A stretch of 64,000 bases of DNA, from positions 1,324,001-1,388,000 of the forward strand of contig NZ_BAABBQ010000001.1 in NCBI RefSeq assembly GCF_039538045.1, given 5' to 3'. Below are positions 55,446 through 64,000 of the stretch, in pieces. A program made the translations under genes and the position numbers. The notes beneath the pieces are model-generated. The model saw nothing but the letters and a program-made list of their open reading frames with translations, was not told where the DNA came from and did not search any database. This DNA comes from Sphingomonas swuensis. Lineage in GTDB: Bacteria > Pseudomonadota > Alphaproteobacteria > Sphingomonadales > Sphingomonadaceae. Positions within the stretch are counted from its first letter, which is position 1. Each line of letters begins with the position of its first letter.

Positions 55446-56621
55446 CTACTTCTTGCGGCTTAGTGCCCGCATCGCCTGGTCGAGACCGGCGAGGGTCAGC
55501 GGGTACATCCGCTCTTCCATCAGCTGGCGGATGATGGTCGTCGAGGCAGAGTGGCCCCAATAGACCTCGGGTGTCGGGTTGATCCAGGCGGCGCTCGGAT
55601 AGGTCTGGGTGAAGCGCTTGAGCCAGGTGGCGCCGGCCTCCTCGTTCATATGTTCGATCGAGCCGCCCGGATGGCTGATCTCGTAGGGGCTCATCGCCGC
55701 GTCGCCGACGATCACCAGTTTGTGGTCGTGGCCGAACTTGTGGAGGATGTCCCAGCTGTCGGTGCGCTCGGTCCAGCGCCGGCGGTTCTCCTTCCACACG
55801 CCCTCGTAGATGCAATTGTGGAAGTAATAATGCTCGAGATGCTTGAACTCGCTCCGCGCGGCGGAGAAGAGTTCCTCGACCAGCCGGACATGGCCGTCCA
55901 TCGACCCACCGATGTCGAGGAAGAGCAGCAGCTTGACCGCATTGTGCCGCTCGGGCCGCATCCGCACGTCGAGCCAGCCGCGCCGGGCGGTGCCGTCGAT
56001 CGTGCCCTCGATGTCGAGTTCGTCCGCGGCACCCTCGCGGGCGAAGCGGCGGAGCCGGCGAAGCGCGACCTTGATCGCCCGGGTGTTGATCTCGCGGCGG
56101 TCGTCGAGGTCCTGGAACTCGCGCTTTTCCCACACCTTGATCGCGCGTCCGTGCCGTCCCGGACCGCCGATGCGGACGCCCTCCGGATTGTAGCCGCCAT
56201 GCCCGAAGGGGGAGGTGCCGCCGGTCCCGATCCACTTGCTTCCGCCCTCGTGGCGACCCTGCTGCTCCTCGAGCCTCTTCTTCAGCGTCTCCATGATCTC
56301 GTCCCACGAGCCGAGCGACTTGATCGCTTCCATCTCCTCGGGGGTGAGATACTTCTCGGCGACCAGCCGGAGCCACTCCTCGGGCAGGACCGCGACGTCT
56401 TCCTCATCGCCGACGAGGCCCTTGAAGACCTCGCCGAACACGCGGTCGAAGCGGTCGAGCTTGCTCTCGTCATGAACGAAGACCGAGCGGGCGAGATAAT
56501 AGAATTGCTCGGGCGTGCGCTCGATCACCTCGGCGTCGAGCGCCTCGAGCAGGAGCAGATGTTCCTTGAGGCTGGCGGGGATGCCGCCCTTGCGGAGCGC
56601 CTCGACGAAGGAGATGAACAT
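55446..56621 (-). CDS. VWA-domain protein (CoxE-like)
   Basis: A 391-residue cytoplasmic protein. The von Willebrand A domain has its metal site (MIDAS) in LFLDIGGSMDGH and a second acidic point in VIVGDAAMS. The N-terminus (MFISFVEALRKGGIPASLKE) is typical of the CoxE/YehP-like proteins that act with MoxR-type AAA ATPases to insert metals or cofactors or to remodel complexes. No MoxR gene is adjacent here, so the partner is elsewhere. It is divergent from the degenerate histidine kinase gene, with 147 bp between them. Confidence 0.85.
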   Translation of the reverse strand: MFISFVEALRKGGIPASLKEHLLLLEALDAEVIERTPEQFYYLARSVFVHDESKLDRFDRVFGEVFKGLVGDEEDVAVLPEEWLRLVAEKYLTPEEMEAIKSLGSWDEIMETLKKRLEEQQGRHEGGSKWIGTGGTSPFGHGGYNPEGVRIGGPGRHGRAIKVWEKREFQDLDDRREINTRAIKVALRRLRRFAREGAADELDIEGTIDGTARRGWLDVRMRPERHNAVKLLLFLDIGGSMDGHVRLVEELFSAARSEFKHLEHYYFHNCIYEGVWKENRRRWTERTDSWDILHKFGHDHKLVIVGDAAMSPYEISHPGGSIEHMNEEAGATWLKRFTQTYPSAAWINPTPEVYWGHSASTTIIRQLMEERMYPLTLAGLDQAMRALSRKK

Positions 56622-56701
56622 GGGGACCGCCTAGCATGGCCTGCGCCCGAGGCGAACCTTTCGCCCGGTGTCCCGTTGTGGGATGGTTAAATCCAATCGC
56701 C

Positions 56702-56740
56702 TTTCCTGTGGGTTAACAGTCGTCCATGTGTTTTCCTGTG
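56702..56740. promoter_or_regulatory. Direct repeat TTTCCTGTG, spaced 30 bp
   Basis: TTTCCTGTG occurs at 56702-56710 and again at 56732-56740, exactly 30 bp apart (about three helical turns), inside the AT-richer 147-bp gap between the VWA and kinase genes. Tandem sites on one DNA face suggest a dimeric regulator; the factor is unknown. Confidence 0.4.
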
Positions 56741-56768
56741 ACTTCCCGCGCGCGAAAGAGCTGATCCC

Positions 56769-58234
<1,466 letters not shown>

Positions 58235-58276
58235 ACTGAGCGCCGCCATAGGTAAGGCGCCGCGCCACGGCAAGGC

Positions 58277-58603
58277 TTGCCGGTTGCGCGCGGGCGATGC
58301 GTCCGCGACGGCGTCGCCTACGTCGCGACGTTGCCGGTCGACCCCGAAGTGATAAGGCGCGAGCGAGCCCAGTCGGACGTGGTGGTCGCCGCCATCTCGC
58401 GCGAACCCGTCGCCTTCGAGCAGGCCCTGGCCTTGCGCCGGGCGGAGCAGATCACGGGTACGATCAGGGTCCGGCTCGATCCCGGCCCGATCGGCACCGT
58501 TCGACGGCGCACCCGCGAATGCAGGGTCGAGACCCGAGCTGCCGACGGCAAGCGAACGACCGAGACGAGCACCGAGGTGACCGAAGCGATGGTGCTGCCC
58601 TGA
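58277..58603 (+). CDS. Possible small hypothetical protein, 108 aa
   Basis: A frame opening with TTG at 58277 between the two tRNA genes. Third-position GC is about 85 percent, as in neighbouring genes, and the composition is protein-like ([20 protein letters not shown] near the N-terminus, [16 protein letters not shown] at the end). No ribosome site or family is recognisable, and TTG 58331 is a later alternative start. The opposite strand in this region gives only tRNA-derived translation. I rate it as slightly more likely coding than not. Confidence 0.4.
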   Translation: MPVARGRCVRDGVAYVATLPVDPEVIRRERAQSDVVVAAISREPVAFEQALALRRAEQITGTIRVRLDPGPIGTVRRRTRECRVETRAADGKRTTETSTEVTEAMVLP

Positions 58604-58646
58604 AGGCGACTTCACCTCGCGCCCCGCAGCCTCTAGAGCGCTCGCG

Positions 58647-58721
58647 GGGCCTGTAGCTCAACGGTAGAGCCAGCCGCTCATAACGGCCAGGTTGGGGGTT
58701 CGAATCCCTCCGGGCCCACCA
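58647..58721 (+). tRNA. tRNA with CAT anticodon (Ile2 or elongator Met)
   Basis: A 75-base cloverleaf: acceptor GGGCCTG with CGGGCCC, D arm GCTC...GAGC, anticodon loop CTCATAA, T arm GGGGG-TTCGAAT-CCCTC, discriminator A, encoded CCA. It lacks the C1-A72 mismatch and GGG/CCC anticodon stem of initiator tRNA, so it is either tRNA-Ile2 (lysidine-modified) or elongator tRNA-Met; the GGGCC acceptor start favours Ile2. The anticodon stem has an A27-C43 mismatch. Confidence 0.88.
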
Positions 58722-58738
58722 ACCCTCACCGTGGACGA

Positions 58739-59083
58739 TTACTGCCGGTTGGTGGTCGCGTCGCGCGCGTCCTGGCGCGCCTCGCGGCCCTCCTGGCGGA
58801 GCTCGGTGCCGGCGCGGTCGGCGCCATTCTCGATCTTGTCGCCGGCCCGATCGGCGGCATCGCCGACGTCACGCGCGGCGTTGGCGATTGCCGGACGGGC
58901 GTCGTCGGCGGCTTCCTTGACGTCGGCCGCGGCATTCTCGAGCACGTCACCGGTCTTGTCGAGCGTGCCCTCGACCTTTTGCTCGTTGATGCTGAGCGTG
59001 GTCGAATCGTTCGCGGCGTCGCGGTCGACGTTGCAGGCGCCCAGCGCCAGGGTCGGGAGGGCAAGAAGCAGGAAGCGGCGCAT
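58739..59083 (-). CDS. Small lipoprotein with amphipathic helical repeats, 114 aa
   Basis: A 114-residue lipoprotein: signal MRRFLLLALPTLALGAC with the lipid-bearing C17 in the LGAC box. The mature part is a run of alanine/aspartate-rich heptad-like units (ENAAADVKEAADDARPAIAN, then similar units with DR, GD and EN), resembling YtxH/LEA-type helical proteins; it probably forms a long amphipathic helix at the envelope. Function unknown. It lies 7 bp downstream of another small lipoprotein gene and probably shares its transcript with the M28 peptidase. Confidence 0.78.
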   Translation of the reverse strand: MRRFLLLALPTLALGACNVDRDAANDSTTLSINEQKVEGTLDKTGDVLENAAADVKEAADDARPAIANAARDVGDAADRAGDKIENGADRAGTELRQEGREARQDARDATTNRQ

Positions 59084-59090
59084 CAGTGGG

Positions 59091-59300
59091 TTACCTCGTT
59101 GGTTGCCGATCCGGAACGTTGGACGGGGCAAGTTGCTCCATCCGGTCCGACGCATTGGAAGCGGCGCGTTCGGCCTCGTTCATCAGCGCCCGGGCGCTCT
59201 CGGCATCCTGCTTGGGCAGCGGCGTCACGTCATCGCCCAGTCCCGAGCCGCAGCCGGCAAGGAGCAGGGCGATGACCACCGGGCCGACGGCGCGGATCAC
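59091..59300 (-). CDS. Small lipoprotein, 69 aa
   Basis: A GTG-started gene (59300) whose first bases overlap the M28 peptidase stop (GTGA). Residues 1-17 are a lipoprotein signal with LAGC (C17); the mature peptide is about 52 residues, rich in Ala, Glu and Arg (DAESARALMNEAERAASNAS), probably one helix. No family is recognised. The coupling to the peptidase suggests co-expression, with the two lipoproteins made from the 3' end of that operon. Confidence 0.68.
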   Translation of the reverse strand: MIRAVGPVVIALLLAGCGSGLGDDVTPLPKQDAESARALMNEAERAASNASDRMEQLAPSNVPDRQPTR

Positions 59301-60715
59301 CGGCGCGGCCGGGTCGCAGATCGCGGCGTGATCGGTCCGGCGAGCACCGCCAGCGCGCCGGTCCAGGCCGCGACATTCTGTCGAAGCTGGGCCTTGTCGA
59401 TCACCGCCAGCGTGTCGTCGGGCGTGTGATGGATGTCGAAATAGCGGGTGCCGTCCTGCTGGAGCGCGGCGCCGGGCAGGCCATCGGCGACCATCGGGCC
59501 GATGTCGCTGCCGTCGGTCTCGGTCAGACTGCCGGGGACGACGCCGAGCGGGAGCAGCGCGCGCTGGAGCTGGCGGGCCTCGCCGATCCGCGCTTCGCCC
59601 AGGCGGCTGTCGACCCGCCAGACGCGATCGGCGCCGAAGTCGCTCTCCATGATCGCATGGTGCGGCAGCTTTCCGTACTTGGCGCGATAGTCGAGGCCGC
59701 CGAACAGCCCGACCTCCTCGGCGCCGAACCAGACGATCCGGATCGGGCGCGCGGGCGTGCCGGCGTCCATGATCCGCTTGGCCGCCGCGGTGACGATGCC
59801 GCAGCCCGCGGCGTCGTCGAACGCACCGGTGCCGAGGTCCCAGCTGTCGAGGTGGCAGGAGACCAGCACCGGCGCGGCGTTGGGATCGCGGCCCGGCACC
59901 TCGGCGATGACGTTGCCGCTCTGCTGGTTGGTCTTGAGGGTCGACTCGAGGATCAGCCGGAGCGTCGGGCGGCGCTCGCCGCTGCGCTTCACGACACGCT
60001 CGAGCTGGTCGGCGTCGGGGTTGGACAGCGCTCCCGCAGGGATCGGCTTCACGCCCTCGGCGAAGCTCATCACGCCGGTGTGCGGATTGCGGTGCTCGCG
60101 GTCGGTGCCGATCGAGCGCACGAGGATCGCCGCGGCGCCTTTCTGCGCGGCGATCGTCGGACCCTGCCGGCGTGGCGCACCATAGATGCCATAGCCGCTT
60201 CCGTCCTGGGTGCGCGGCATGTCGTGGCCGATGTAGACGATCTTGCCGCGGACCTGCTCGGCCGGGGCGGCACGAAGAGCGTCGACACTGGCAAAGGCGA
60301 TGACTTCGCCGGTCACGCCGCCGGGCGGGGTCGAGGCGCTGTTGCCGAGCGCCGCGACGACCAGCCGCTGCGGGTAGGGGCCGACGAGGTCGGCGCGCTC
60401 GAACCCGCGCTCCCATACCGGCATGGTGAAGGGGTCGATCCGGACATTGGCGAAGCCGAGCGACGTCAGGCGGCGGATTGCCCAGGCGCGGGCGCGTGCC
60501 TCGGCCTCGGTCCCGGCCAGCCGCTGGCCGACTTCGGTGGTGAGGTCCTCGGTGATCGACCAGGCGACCTCGTCGTCGAGCGCTCGGTCGCGGATCGTGG
60601 CGATGGCCCGGTCGGCCGCCTGCTCGGCCGCGGAGAGCGGCGGGGGAGCGGGGGCGGTCTGGGCGAGGACGGGAAGGGCGGAGGCGGCGAGCAGGCCGGC
60701 AAGGAGGATACGCAT
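59297..60715 (-). CDS. M28-family zinc aminopeptidase, exported
   Basis: A 472-residue peptidase with a signal peptide of about 19 residues (ending PVLAQ). A protease-associated (PA) region lies around VRGKIVYIGHDMPRTQDG; the M28 zinc site is spread over HLDSWDLGTGAFDDAAG (His and bridging Asp), FGAEEVGLFG (catalytic and ligand Glu) and FDIHHTPDD (His). It resembles the glutamate carboxypeptidase II-like and plasma Q-type enzymes that trim N-terminal residues of peptides in the periplasm. AAGGAGG lies eight bases before ATG 60715. It is followed by two lipoprotein genes in close succession. Confidence 0.9.
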   Translation of the reverse strand: MRILLAGLLAASALPVLAQTAPAPPPLSAAEQAADRAIATIRDRALDDEVAWSITEDLTTEVGQRLAGTEAEARARAWAIRRLTSLGFANVRIDPFTMPVWERGFERADLVGPYPQRLVVAALGNSASTPPGGVTGEVIAFASVDALRAAPAEQVRGKIVYIGHDMPRTQDGSGYGIYGAPRRQGPTIAAQKGAAAILVRSIGTDREHRNPHTGVMSFAEGVKPIPAGALSNPDADQLERVVKRSGERRPTLRLILESTLKTNQQSGNVIAEVPGRDPNAAPVLVSCHLDSWDLGTGAFDDAAGCGIVTAAAKRIMDAGTPARPIRIVWFGAEEVGLFGGLDYRAKYGKLPHHAIMESDFGADRVWRVDSRLGEARIGEARQLQRALLPLGVVPGSLTETDGSDIGPMVADGLPGAALQQDGTRYFDIHHTPDDTLAVIDKAQLRQNVAAWTGALAVLAGPITPRSATRPRR

Positions 60716-60750
60716 GCGCAGTGTGTAGTCCGGCAGGAAGCGAGCGCAAC

Positions 60751-61821
60751 CTACAGAAGGCGCATCTGCCGCCCCTCGGGCGGGCGGAACAGGTCGCGGC
60801 GGAGCTTCAGCCGCTCGGTCCCGAGCCCAGCCCTCCTGACCGCCATCGCGAAGCGGGTCCGCAAGAGGTCCGCCCACGGGCCCTGGCCCTGCATCCGGGT
60901 GAAGAAATTGGGATCATTGTCCTTGCCGCCGCGAAGCGACTGGATGGTTGCCATCACCTTGGCGGCGCGGTCGGGATAATGGTCGTCGAGCCAGGCGCGG
61001 AACAGCGGCGCGACCTCGTGCGGCAGGCGAACCGGAAGGTAGAAGCCCGCCCGGGCACCGGCTTCCGCCCCGGCCGCGACGATCGTCTCGATCTCATGGT
61101 CGGTGATCTGCGGAATGATCGGTGCCACCGCGAGCAGGGTCGGCACGCCCGCCTCGTTGAGGCGACGGATGGCCTCGATCCGCTTTCGTCCGGCCGGCGC
61201 GCGCGGCTCGAGCGTGCGGCTGATCGAGGGATCGAGCGAGGTCACCGACACCGCCACCGCCGCCAGACCCTTGTGCGCGGCGGGCGCGATCAGGTCGAGG
61301 TCGCGAAGCACCCGGTCGGACTTGGTGGTGATGGTGAAGGGATGGTCGGTCTCGACCAGCAGTTCGACGATCGCGCGGGTAATCCGCCACTTGCCCTCGA
61401 TCGGTTGGTAGGGGTCGGTGTTGGTCCCGAGCGCGATCGGCGCGCATTCGTAGCCAGGCCGAGACAGCGCCGCGTGGAGCAGCTTGGCCGCATCTGGCTT
61501 GGCAAACAGCCGACTCTCGAAATCCACCCCCGGCGAGAGGTCATGATAGGCGTGAGTCGGCCGGGCGAAGCAGTAGATGCAGCCATGCTCGCAGCCACGA
61601 TAGGGATTGACCGAGCGGTCGAAGCCGATGTCGGGCGAGCTGTTGCGGGTGAGGATCGACTTGGGCTTCTCGACCGTGACGGTGGTCCGGCGGGTGGCCA
61701 CACCGTCGAGCGCCTCGATGTCGTCGAGCCAATCGCCCTCGACCAGCCGCTCGGGCAGGCGGAAGCGCGTAGGCACGGCATTGCGGGTCGCCCCGCGGCC
61801 AGAGATCGACTCGACCGGCAT
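60751..61821 (-). CDS. PA0069-family radical SAM protein (spore-photoproduct-lyase-like)
   Basis: A 356-residue radical SAM enzyme. The [4Fe-4S] cysteines are C77, C81 and C84 in NPYRGCEHGCIYCFARPTH, the CxxxCxxC spacing of the superfamily; later SVTSLDPSISRTLEPRAP and GVPTLLAVAPIIPQITDHE are typical of the PA0069/SplB-like group. Proteins of this group are suspected of DNA lesion repair, but the reaction is not known. A perfect LexA-type box lies 24 bp upstream of the ATG (61846-61860), so SOS control is likely. It is divergent from a 50-codon ORF. Confidence 0.88.
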   Translation of the reverse strand: MPVESISGRGATRNAVPTRFRLPERLVEGDWLDDIEALDGVATRRTTVTVEKPKSILTRNSSPDIGFDRSVNPYRGCEHGCIYCFARPTHAYHDLSPGVDFESRLFAKPDAAKLLHAALSRPGYECAPIALGTNTDPYQPIEGKWRITRAIVELLVETDHPFTITTKSDRVLRDLDLIAPAAHKGLAAVAVSVTSLDPSISRTLEPRAPAGRKRIEAIRRLNEAGVPTLLAVAPIIPQITDHEIETIVAAGAEAGARAGFYLPVRLPHEVAPLFRAWLDDHYPDRAAKVMATIQSLRGGKDNDPNFFTRMQGQGPWADLLRTRFAMAVRRAGLGTERLKLRRDLFRPPEGRQMRLL

Positions 61822-61845
61822 GGCGCCATGCTAAGCCCGTAGCGG

Positions 61846-61860
61846 GAACAGAACAAGAAC
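61846..61860. promoter_or_regulatory. LexA (SOS) box, alphaproteobacterial type
   Basis: GAAC-AGAACAA-GAAC, an exact match to the GTTC-N7-GTTC operator of alphaproteobacterial LexA (seen here on the opposite strand). It lies 24 bp upstream of the radical SAM gene and 60 bp upstream of the divergent 50-codon ORF at 61921, and so could control both. Confidence 0.75.
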
Positions 61861-61920
61861 GTCTTTGTCCCGCAACATATGTGAGCGCAGCCTGTCACCT
61901 TGACCCGCTACAAGGGAGGC

Positions 61921-62073
61921 ATGGACAAGCCGACCCTGTCGCCGACCGATCCCAAGCTGACGACGCGCACCAGCCTCGCCGAGGAACAGCGGCTCGCCTT
62001 CGACGAGGACCGGGCACGCCGCCGCCGGCCCTTGCTGTCGCTACGTTTCCCCGGTGCGTTTCTGCGGAACTGA
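61921..62073 (+). CDS. Small protein, 50 aa, divergent from SOS-box gene
   Basis: ATG at 61921 directly follows AAGGGAGG, a near-perfect ribosome site although set close to the start. The peptide starts MDKPTLSPTDPKLTTRTSLA, continues with acidic/glutamine and then arginine-rich parts (DEDRARRRRPLLSLRFPG) and has no membrane helix. Third positions are mostly G or C. No family is recognised. Its position 60 bp from a LexA box, transcribed away from the radical SAM gene, makes a DNA-damage-related role possible but unproven. Its stop is 2 bp from the slt stop on the other strand. Confidence 0.5.
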   Translation: MDKPTLSPTDPKLTTRTSLAEEQRLAFDEDRARRRRPLLSLRFPGAFLRN

Positions 62074-62075
62074 CC

Positions 62076-63803
62076 TCAGCGCTTGTCGGGAAAGCTCGGC
62101 CAGCGGTGCTGCGCAAGCTCGGTCAGGGTCGGCGTCGGGGCGCGCTCGAAGCCCTGGTAGACCCACAGGTTGCGGAGCACCGAAGGCACGTAATAGCGCG
62201 TCTCCCAATAGGGCATGGACTCGATCCACAGCAGCGGATCGCCGCGGTCGTTGACCGCCCACCGCCCGACCGGGAGCGGCCCGGCATTGTAGCTCGCGAC
62301 GATCTTGGGAAGCTGCCCGCCGGTCGCCTGGTGGGTCCGCATCCAGCGGATCCACTCCTGCCCGAACGCCATGTTGACCGCCGGGTCCTTGAGCTGACCG
62401 GTCGGAAGCCCGCGGGTGCGCGAGATGAGGTCGCGGGTCGAGGGCAGCACCTGCATCAGCCCGACCGCGCCGGCCTGGCTGACCGCTTCGGCCCGGAAGG
62501 AGCTTTCCTGCAGCGCATGGGCAAGGCCGAGCGCGGGGTCGATCTGCCAGCCGTTGGTCGGCTTCCAGCTCGGCTTGGGATAGCGCGCTGCCGCCGCAAC
62601 CCGCGAGCCCGGCTGGCCGAAATGGCCGAGAAAATGCTGGGTCGCGGCAAGCTCGAGACGGGCCGCGGTCGCGACCAGCCCCGGCTGGTCGGCAGGCGCC
62701 CCGATACGCGCCTGGTGGCGGAGCAGCTCGCCGGCAAGGTCGCGCTCGCCGATCCCGACCAGCGCCTGCGCCCGGACGATGTTGGGCAGCGAGGCGACCC
62801 GGCCCGCCGCGCTGGTGTCGAGCGCGGGGAGGACCGTGTCCATCGCAAGCGTTCGACGGGCAAGGAGGCCGTAGAAGGTCTCGGGGTTGCGCGCCGCGGC
62901 CTTGAGCAAAGGCTGGACGGCGGTCGCCCGGCGGCAGGCCATCTCGGCCCGGGCCGCCCAGTAATAGCCGGCGGCGGCAAGGCTCGGCTCGGCCGAACGC
63001 TGGCCGACTTCGCGGAAGGCCCTGGCGGCGGGGACGCACTCGCCCATCCGCCAGCTTGCGAGGCCCGACACCCATTCGGACTGGAGCGCCCAGTCGCCGC
63101 TCGCGCCCTGCCGCCAGGTGTCGGCGACCCGCCGCGCCTCGGCGTCCTGGCCACGCACATAATAGATCCACGCGACCCGCTGGCCGAGCTCGGCACGGGC
63201 TTCGGCGCTGAGCAGGGGCGCCCGCTCGTTGAGCAGAAGCTCGGCGCCGGCGGCGTCGTCGACCTTGACCAGCGGATCGAGTTCGAGCCGGAGTTTGTCC
63301 GCCTCGGGCTCCCCGGTGATGGTCCGGGCCCGCCCGCGGCGCGGGGTGGTTCCTATCGGGACGAGCGCGGCGCGGCGCGGAATAGTTGGGGTCGCCAGTG
63401 CGCCGCGACCGAGCGCCATTCGCTGCAGTTGCTCGGCCTGCGGCAATTCGGGCGCTTCGCGAAGCAGCGCGGTAAGCTGGTCGACCGTGACCGCGGGCGA
63501 TCCCTTGGCGGTGTAGAGCTGGGCCCTCGCGAGCGCGGCGAGCGGAGACGCGGGAAGGGCGGCGATCCCGGCGGAGGCTGCCGCCCACTGCCCCGAGCGG
63601 ATCGCCGCGAAGACGCCCGGCCAATCCTTCGGCACCACCAGCGGCGCGGTCGGGACCACCACGACGGGCGTGGTGGTAACCGGCTGCACTTCGGTCGGCT
63701 CGTCGATCGGCGCGAGCGGGTCGTCGGGCGGGCTGGTCGGCTGGTTGGGGGTCGGCTGGGCGGGAGCGAGGAGGGCGGCAATCAGCAACGGCAATGCGGT
63801 CAA
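62076..63803 (-). CDS. Soluble lytic murein transglycosylase (Slt family)
   Basis: A 575-residue exported enzyme. The signal peptide covers about residues 1-15 (MTALPLLIAALLAPA); a proline/valine/threonine-rich linker follows (to about 58), then a long helical superhelix, and the catalytic SLT domain at the C-terminus with E433 in ALQESSFRAEAVS, GAVGLMQVLPST and ASYNAGPLPVGRW. It cuts glycan strands to 1,6-anhydro products that feed recycling. The start is TTG at 63803, inside the stop of the upstream glycosylase gene (TTGA). It converges on the 50-codon ORF. Confidence 0.92.
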   Translation of the reverse strand: MTALPLLIAALLAPAQPTPNQPTSPPDDPLAPIDEPTEVQPVTTTPVVVVPTAPLVVPKDWPGVFAAIRSGQWAAASAGIAALPASPLAALARAQLYTAKGSPAVTVDQLTALLREAPELPQAEQLQRMALGRGALATPTIPRRAALVPIGTTPRRGRARTITGEPEADKLRLELDPLVKVDDAAGAELLLNERAPLLSAEARAELGQRVAWIYYVRGQDAEARRVADTWRQGASGDWALQSEWVSGLASWRMGECVPAARAFREVGQRSAEPSLAAAGYYWAARAEMACRRATAVQPLLKAAARNPETFYGLLARRTLAMDTVLPALDTSAAGRVASLPNIVRAQALVGIGERDLAGELLRHQARIGAPADQPGLVATAARLELAATQHFLGHFGQPGSRVAAAARYPKPSWKPTNGWQIDPALGLAHALQESSFRAEAVSQAGAVGLMQVLPSTRDLISRTRGLPTGQLKDPAVNMAFGQEWIRWMRTHQATGGQLPKIVASYNAGPLPVGRWAVNDRGDPLLWIESMPYWETRYYVPSVLRNLWVYQGFERAPTPTLTELAQHRWPSFPDKR

Positions 63804-64000
63804 GGATGGTCCCCCATCAAGGCAAGGAGGTCACGCCAGGCGAGCGCCTTGTCGGCGGTCCGCTCGAGGAGGTGGCGCGGGTGGAAGGTGGCGACGGTCG
63901 GGACCCCGGCGATCCGGTGGACCTTGCCCCGTGCCTGGAGCAGCGGCTTGCCGAGCAGCAGCCGCGCCGGCGCGTCGCCCAGCAGCAGCAGTCGCTTTGG
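63800..64000 (-). CDS. Uracil-DNA glycosylase family 4-like protein, C-terminal part
   Basis: Only the last 66 codons are inside the window; the gene continues past the right edge. KRLLLLGDAPARLLLGKPL, then VATFHPRHLLERTADKALAW and RDLLALMG, match the C-terminal end of the UDG4/5-type glycosylases, where TFHP carries the catalytic-loop histidine (T-x-H-P). It removes uracil from DNA for base-excision repair. The stop overlaps the slt start (TTGA), so the two are translated in sequence. The iron-sulphur cysteines, if present, lie outside the window. Confidence 0.8.
   Translation of the reverse strand, partial: PKRLLLLGDAPARLLLGKPLLQARGKVHRIAGVPTVATFHPRHLLERTADKALAWRDLLALMGDHP

Overview
The window is 64 kb of a GC-rich (high-60s percent by eye), gene-dense alphaproteobacterial chromosome, most likely from Sphingomonadales (a Sphingomonas/Sphingomicrobium-type bacterium). 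The pointers are two large TonB-dependent receptors with the VTGSRIRR plug start, a DivL-type tyrosine-box kinase, the amgK-murU pair, PrtD/PrtE-type secretion genes, short ATGA/TGATG/GTGA gene overlaps throughout, and 18-80 bp extragenic palindromes of the CCCCGGCGAAAGCCGGGG kind. I see no prophage, insertion sequence, CRISPR array, rRNA or plasmid function; this reads as ordinary core and lightly accessory chromosome. Family assignments come from reading motifs and overall sequence, not from a database search.

Layout. 0-6.7 kb: tail of a molybdopterin-binding protein, small conserved genes, a marR-emrA-emrB efflux operon, an aldo/keto reductase and a hydrolase. 6.7-11.8 kb: an M2 (ACE-type) lipoprotein peptidase, a membrane-tailed SDR, a Ser/Thr/Gly-rich membrane protein, a peroxiredoxin and YqgE. 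11.8-20.1 kb: two paralogous TonB receptors flanking ahcY. 20.1-31.6 kb: a tightly overlapped chain divL-tsaE-amgK-murU-addB, then addA-trxA, with a 46-residue membrane protein encoded antisense between addB and addA. 31.7-41.8 kb: secA, putA, a VIT-family transporter, a glycine-zipper protein, tRNA-Asn, NAD kinase, an EAL phosphodiesterase and a methyltransferase. 41.8-49.6 kb: mfd-sdhE, a MESH1-like alarmone hydrolase, recG and tyrS. 49.6-58.2 kb: a DOMON-like protein, a DUF1343/NamZ-type enzyme, a hydrolase, a type I secretion ABC/adaptor pair, a CoxE-like VWA protein and a degenerate histidine kinase. 58.2-64 kb: tRNA-Pro, a tRNA with a CAT anticodon, lipoproteins, an M28 peptidase, a radical SAM protein behind a LexA-type box, a soluble lytic transglycosylase and the end of a uracil-DNA glycosylase.

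Themes. Peptidoglycan turnover recurs: slt cuts glycan, the NamZ-like enzyme could free N-acetylmuramic acid, and AmgK plus MurU return it to UDP-MurNAc. DNA repair recurs too: AddAB, RecG, Mfd, UDG and an SPL-like radical SAM gene with a perfect GAAC-N7-GAAC box. Signalling is represented by DivL (Tyr in place of the phospho-acceptor His), an EAL protein, a MESH1-like (p)ppGpp hydrolase and a kinase with an intact H-box but no recognisable ATP-binding motifs.

The observations I consider most worth following are the LexA box with its divergent 50-codon ORF, the palindrome that supplies the 5' end of putA, the antisense small gene between addB and addA, the degenerate kinase, and the apparently cytoplasmic NamZ-like protein. 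I did not find a clearly new multi-gene system.
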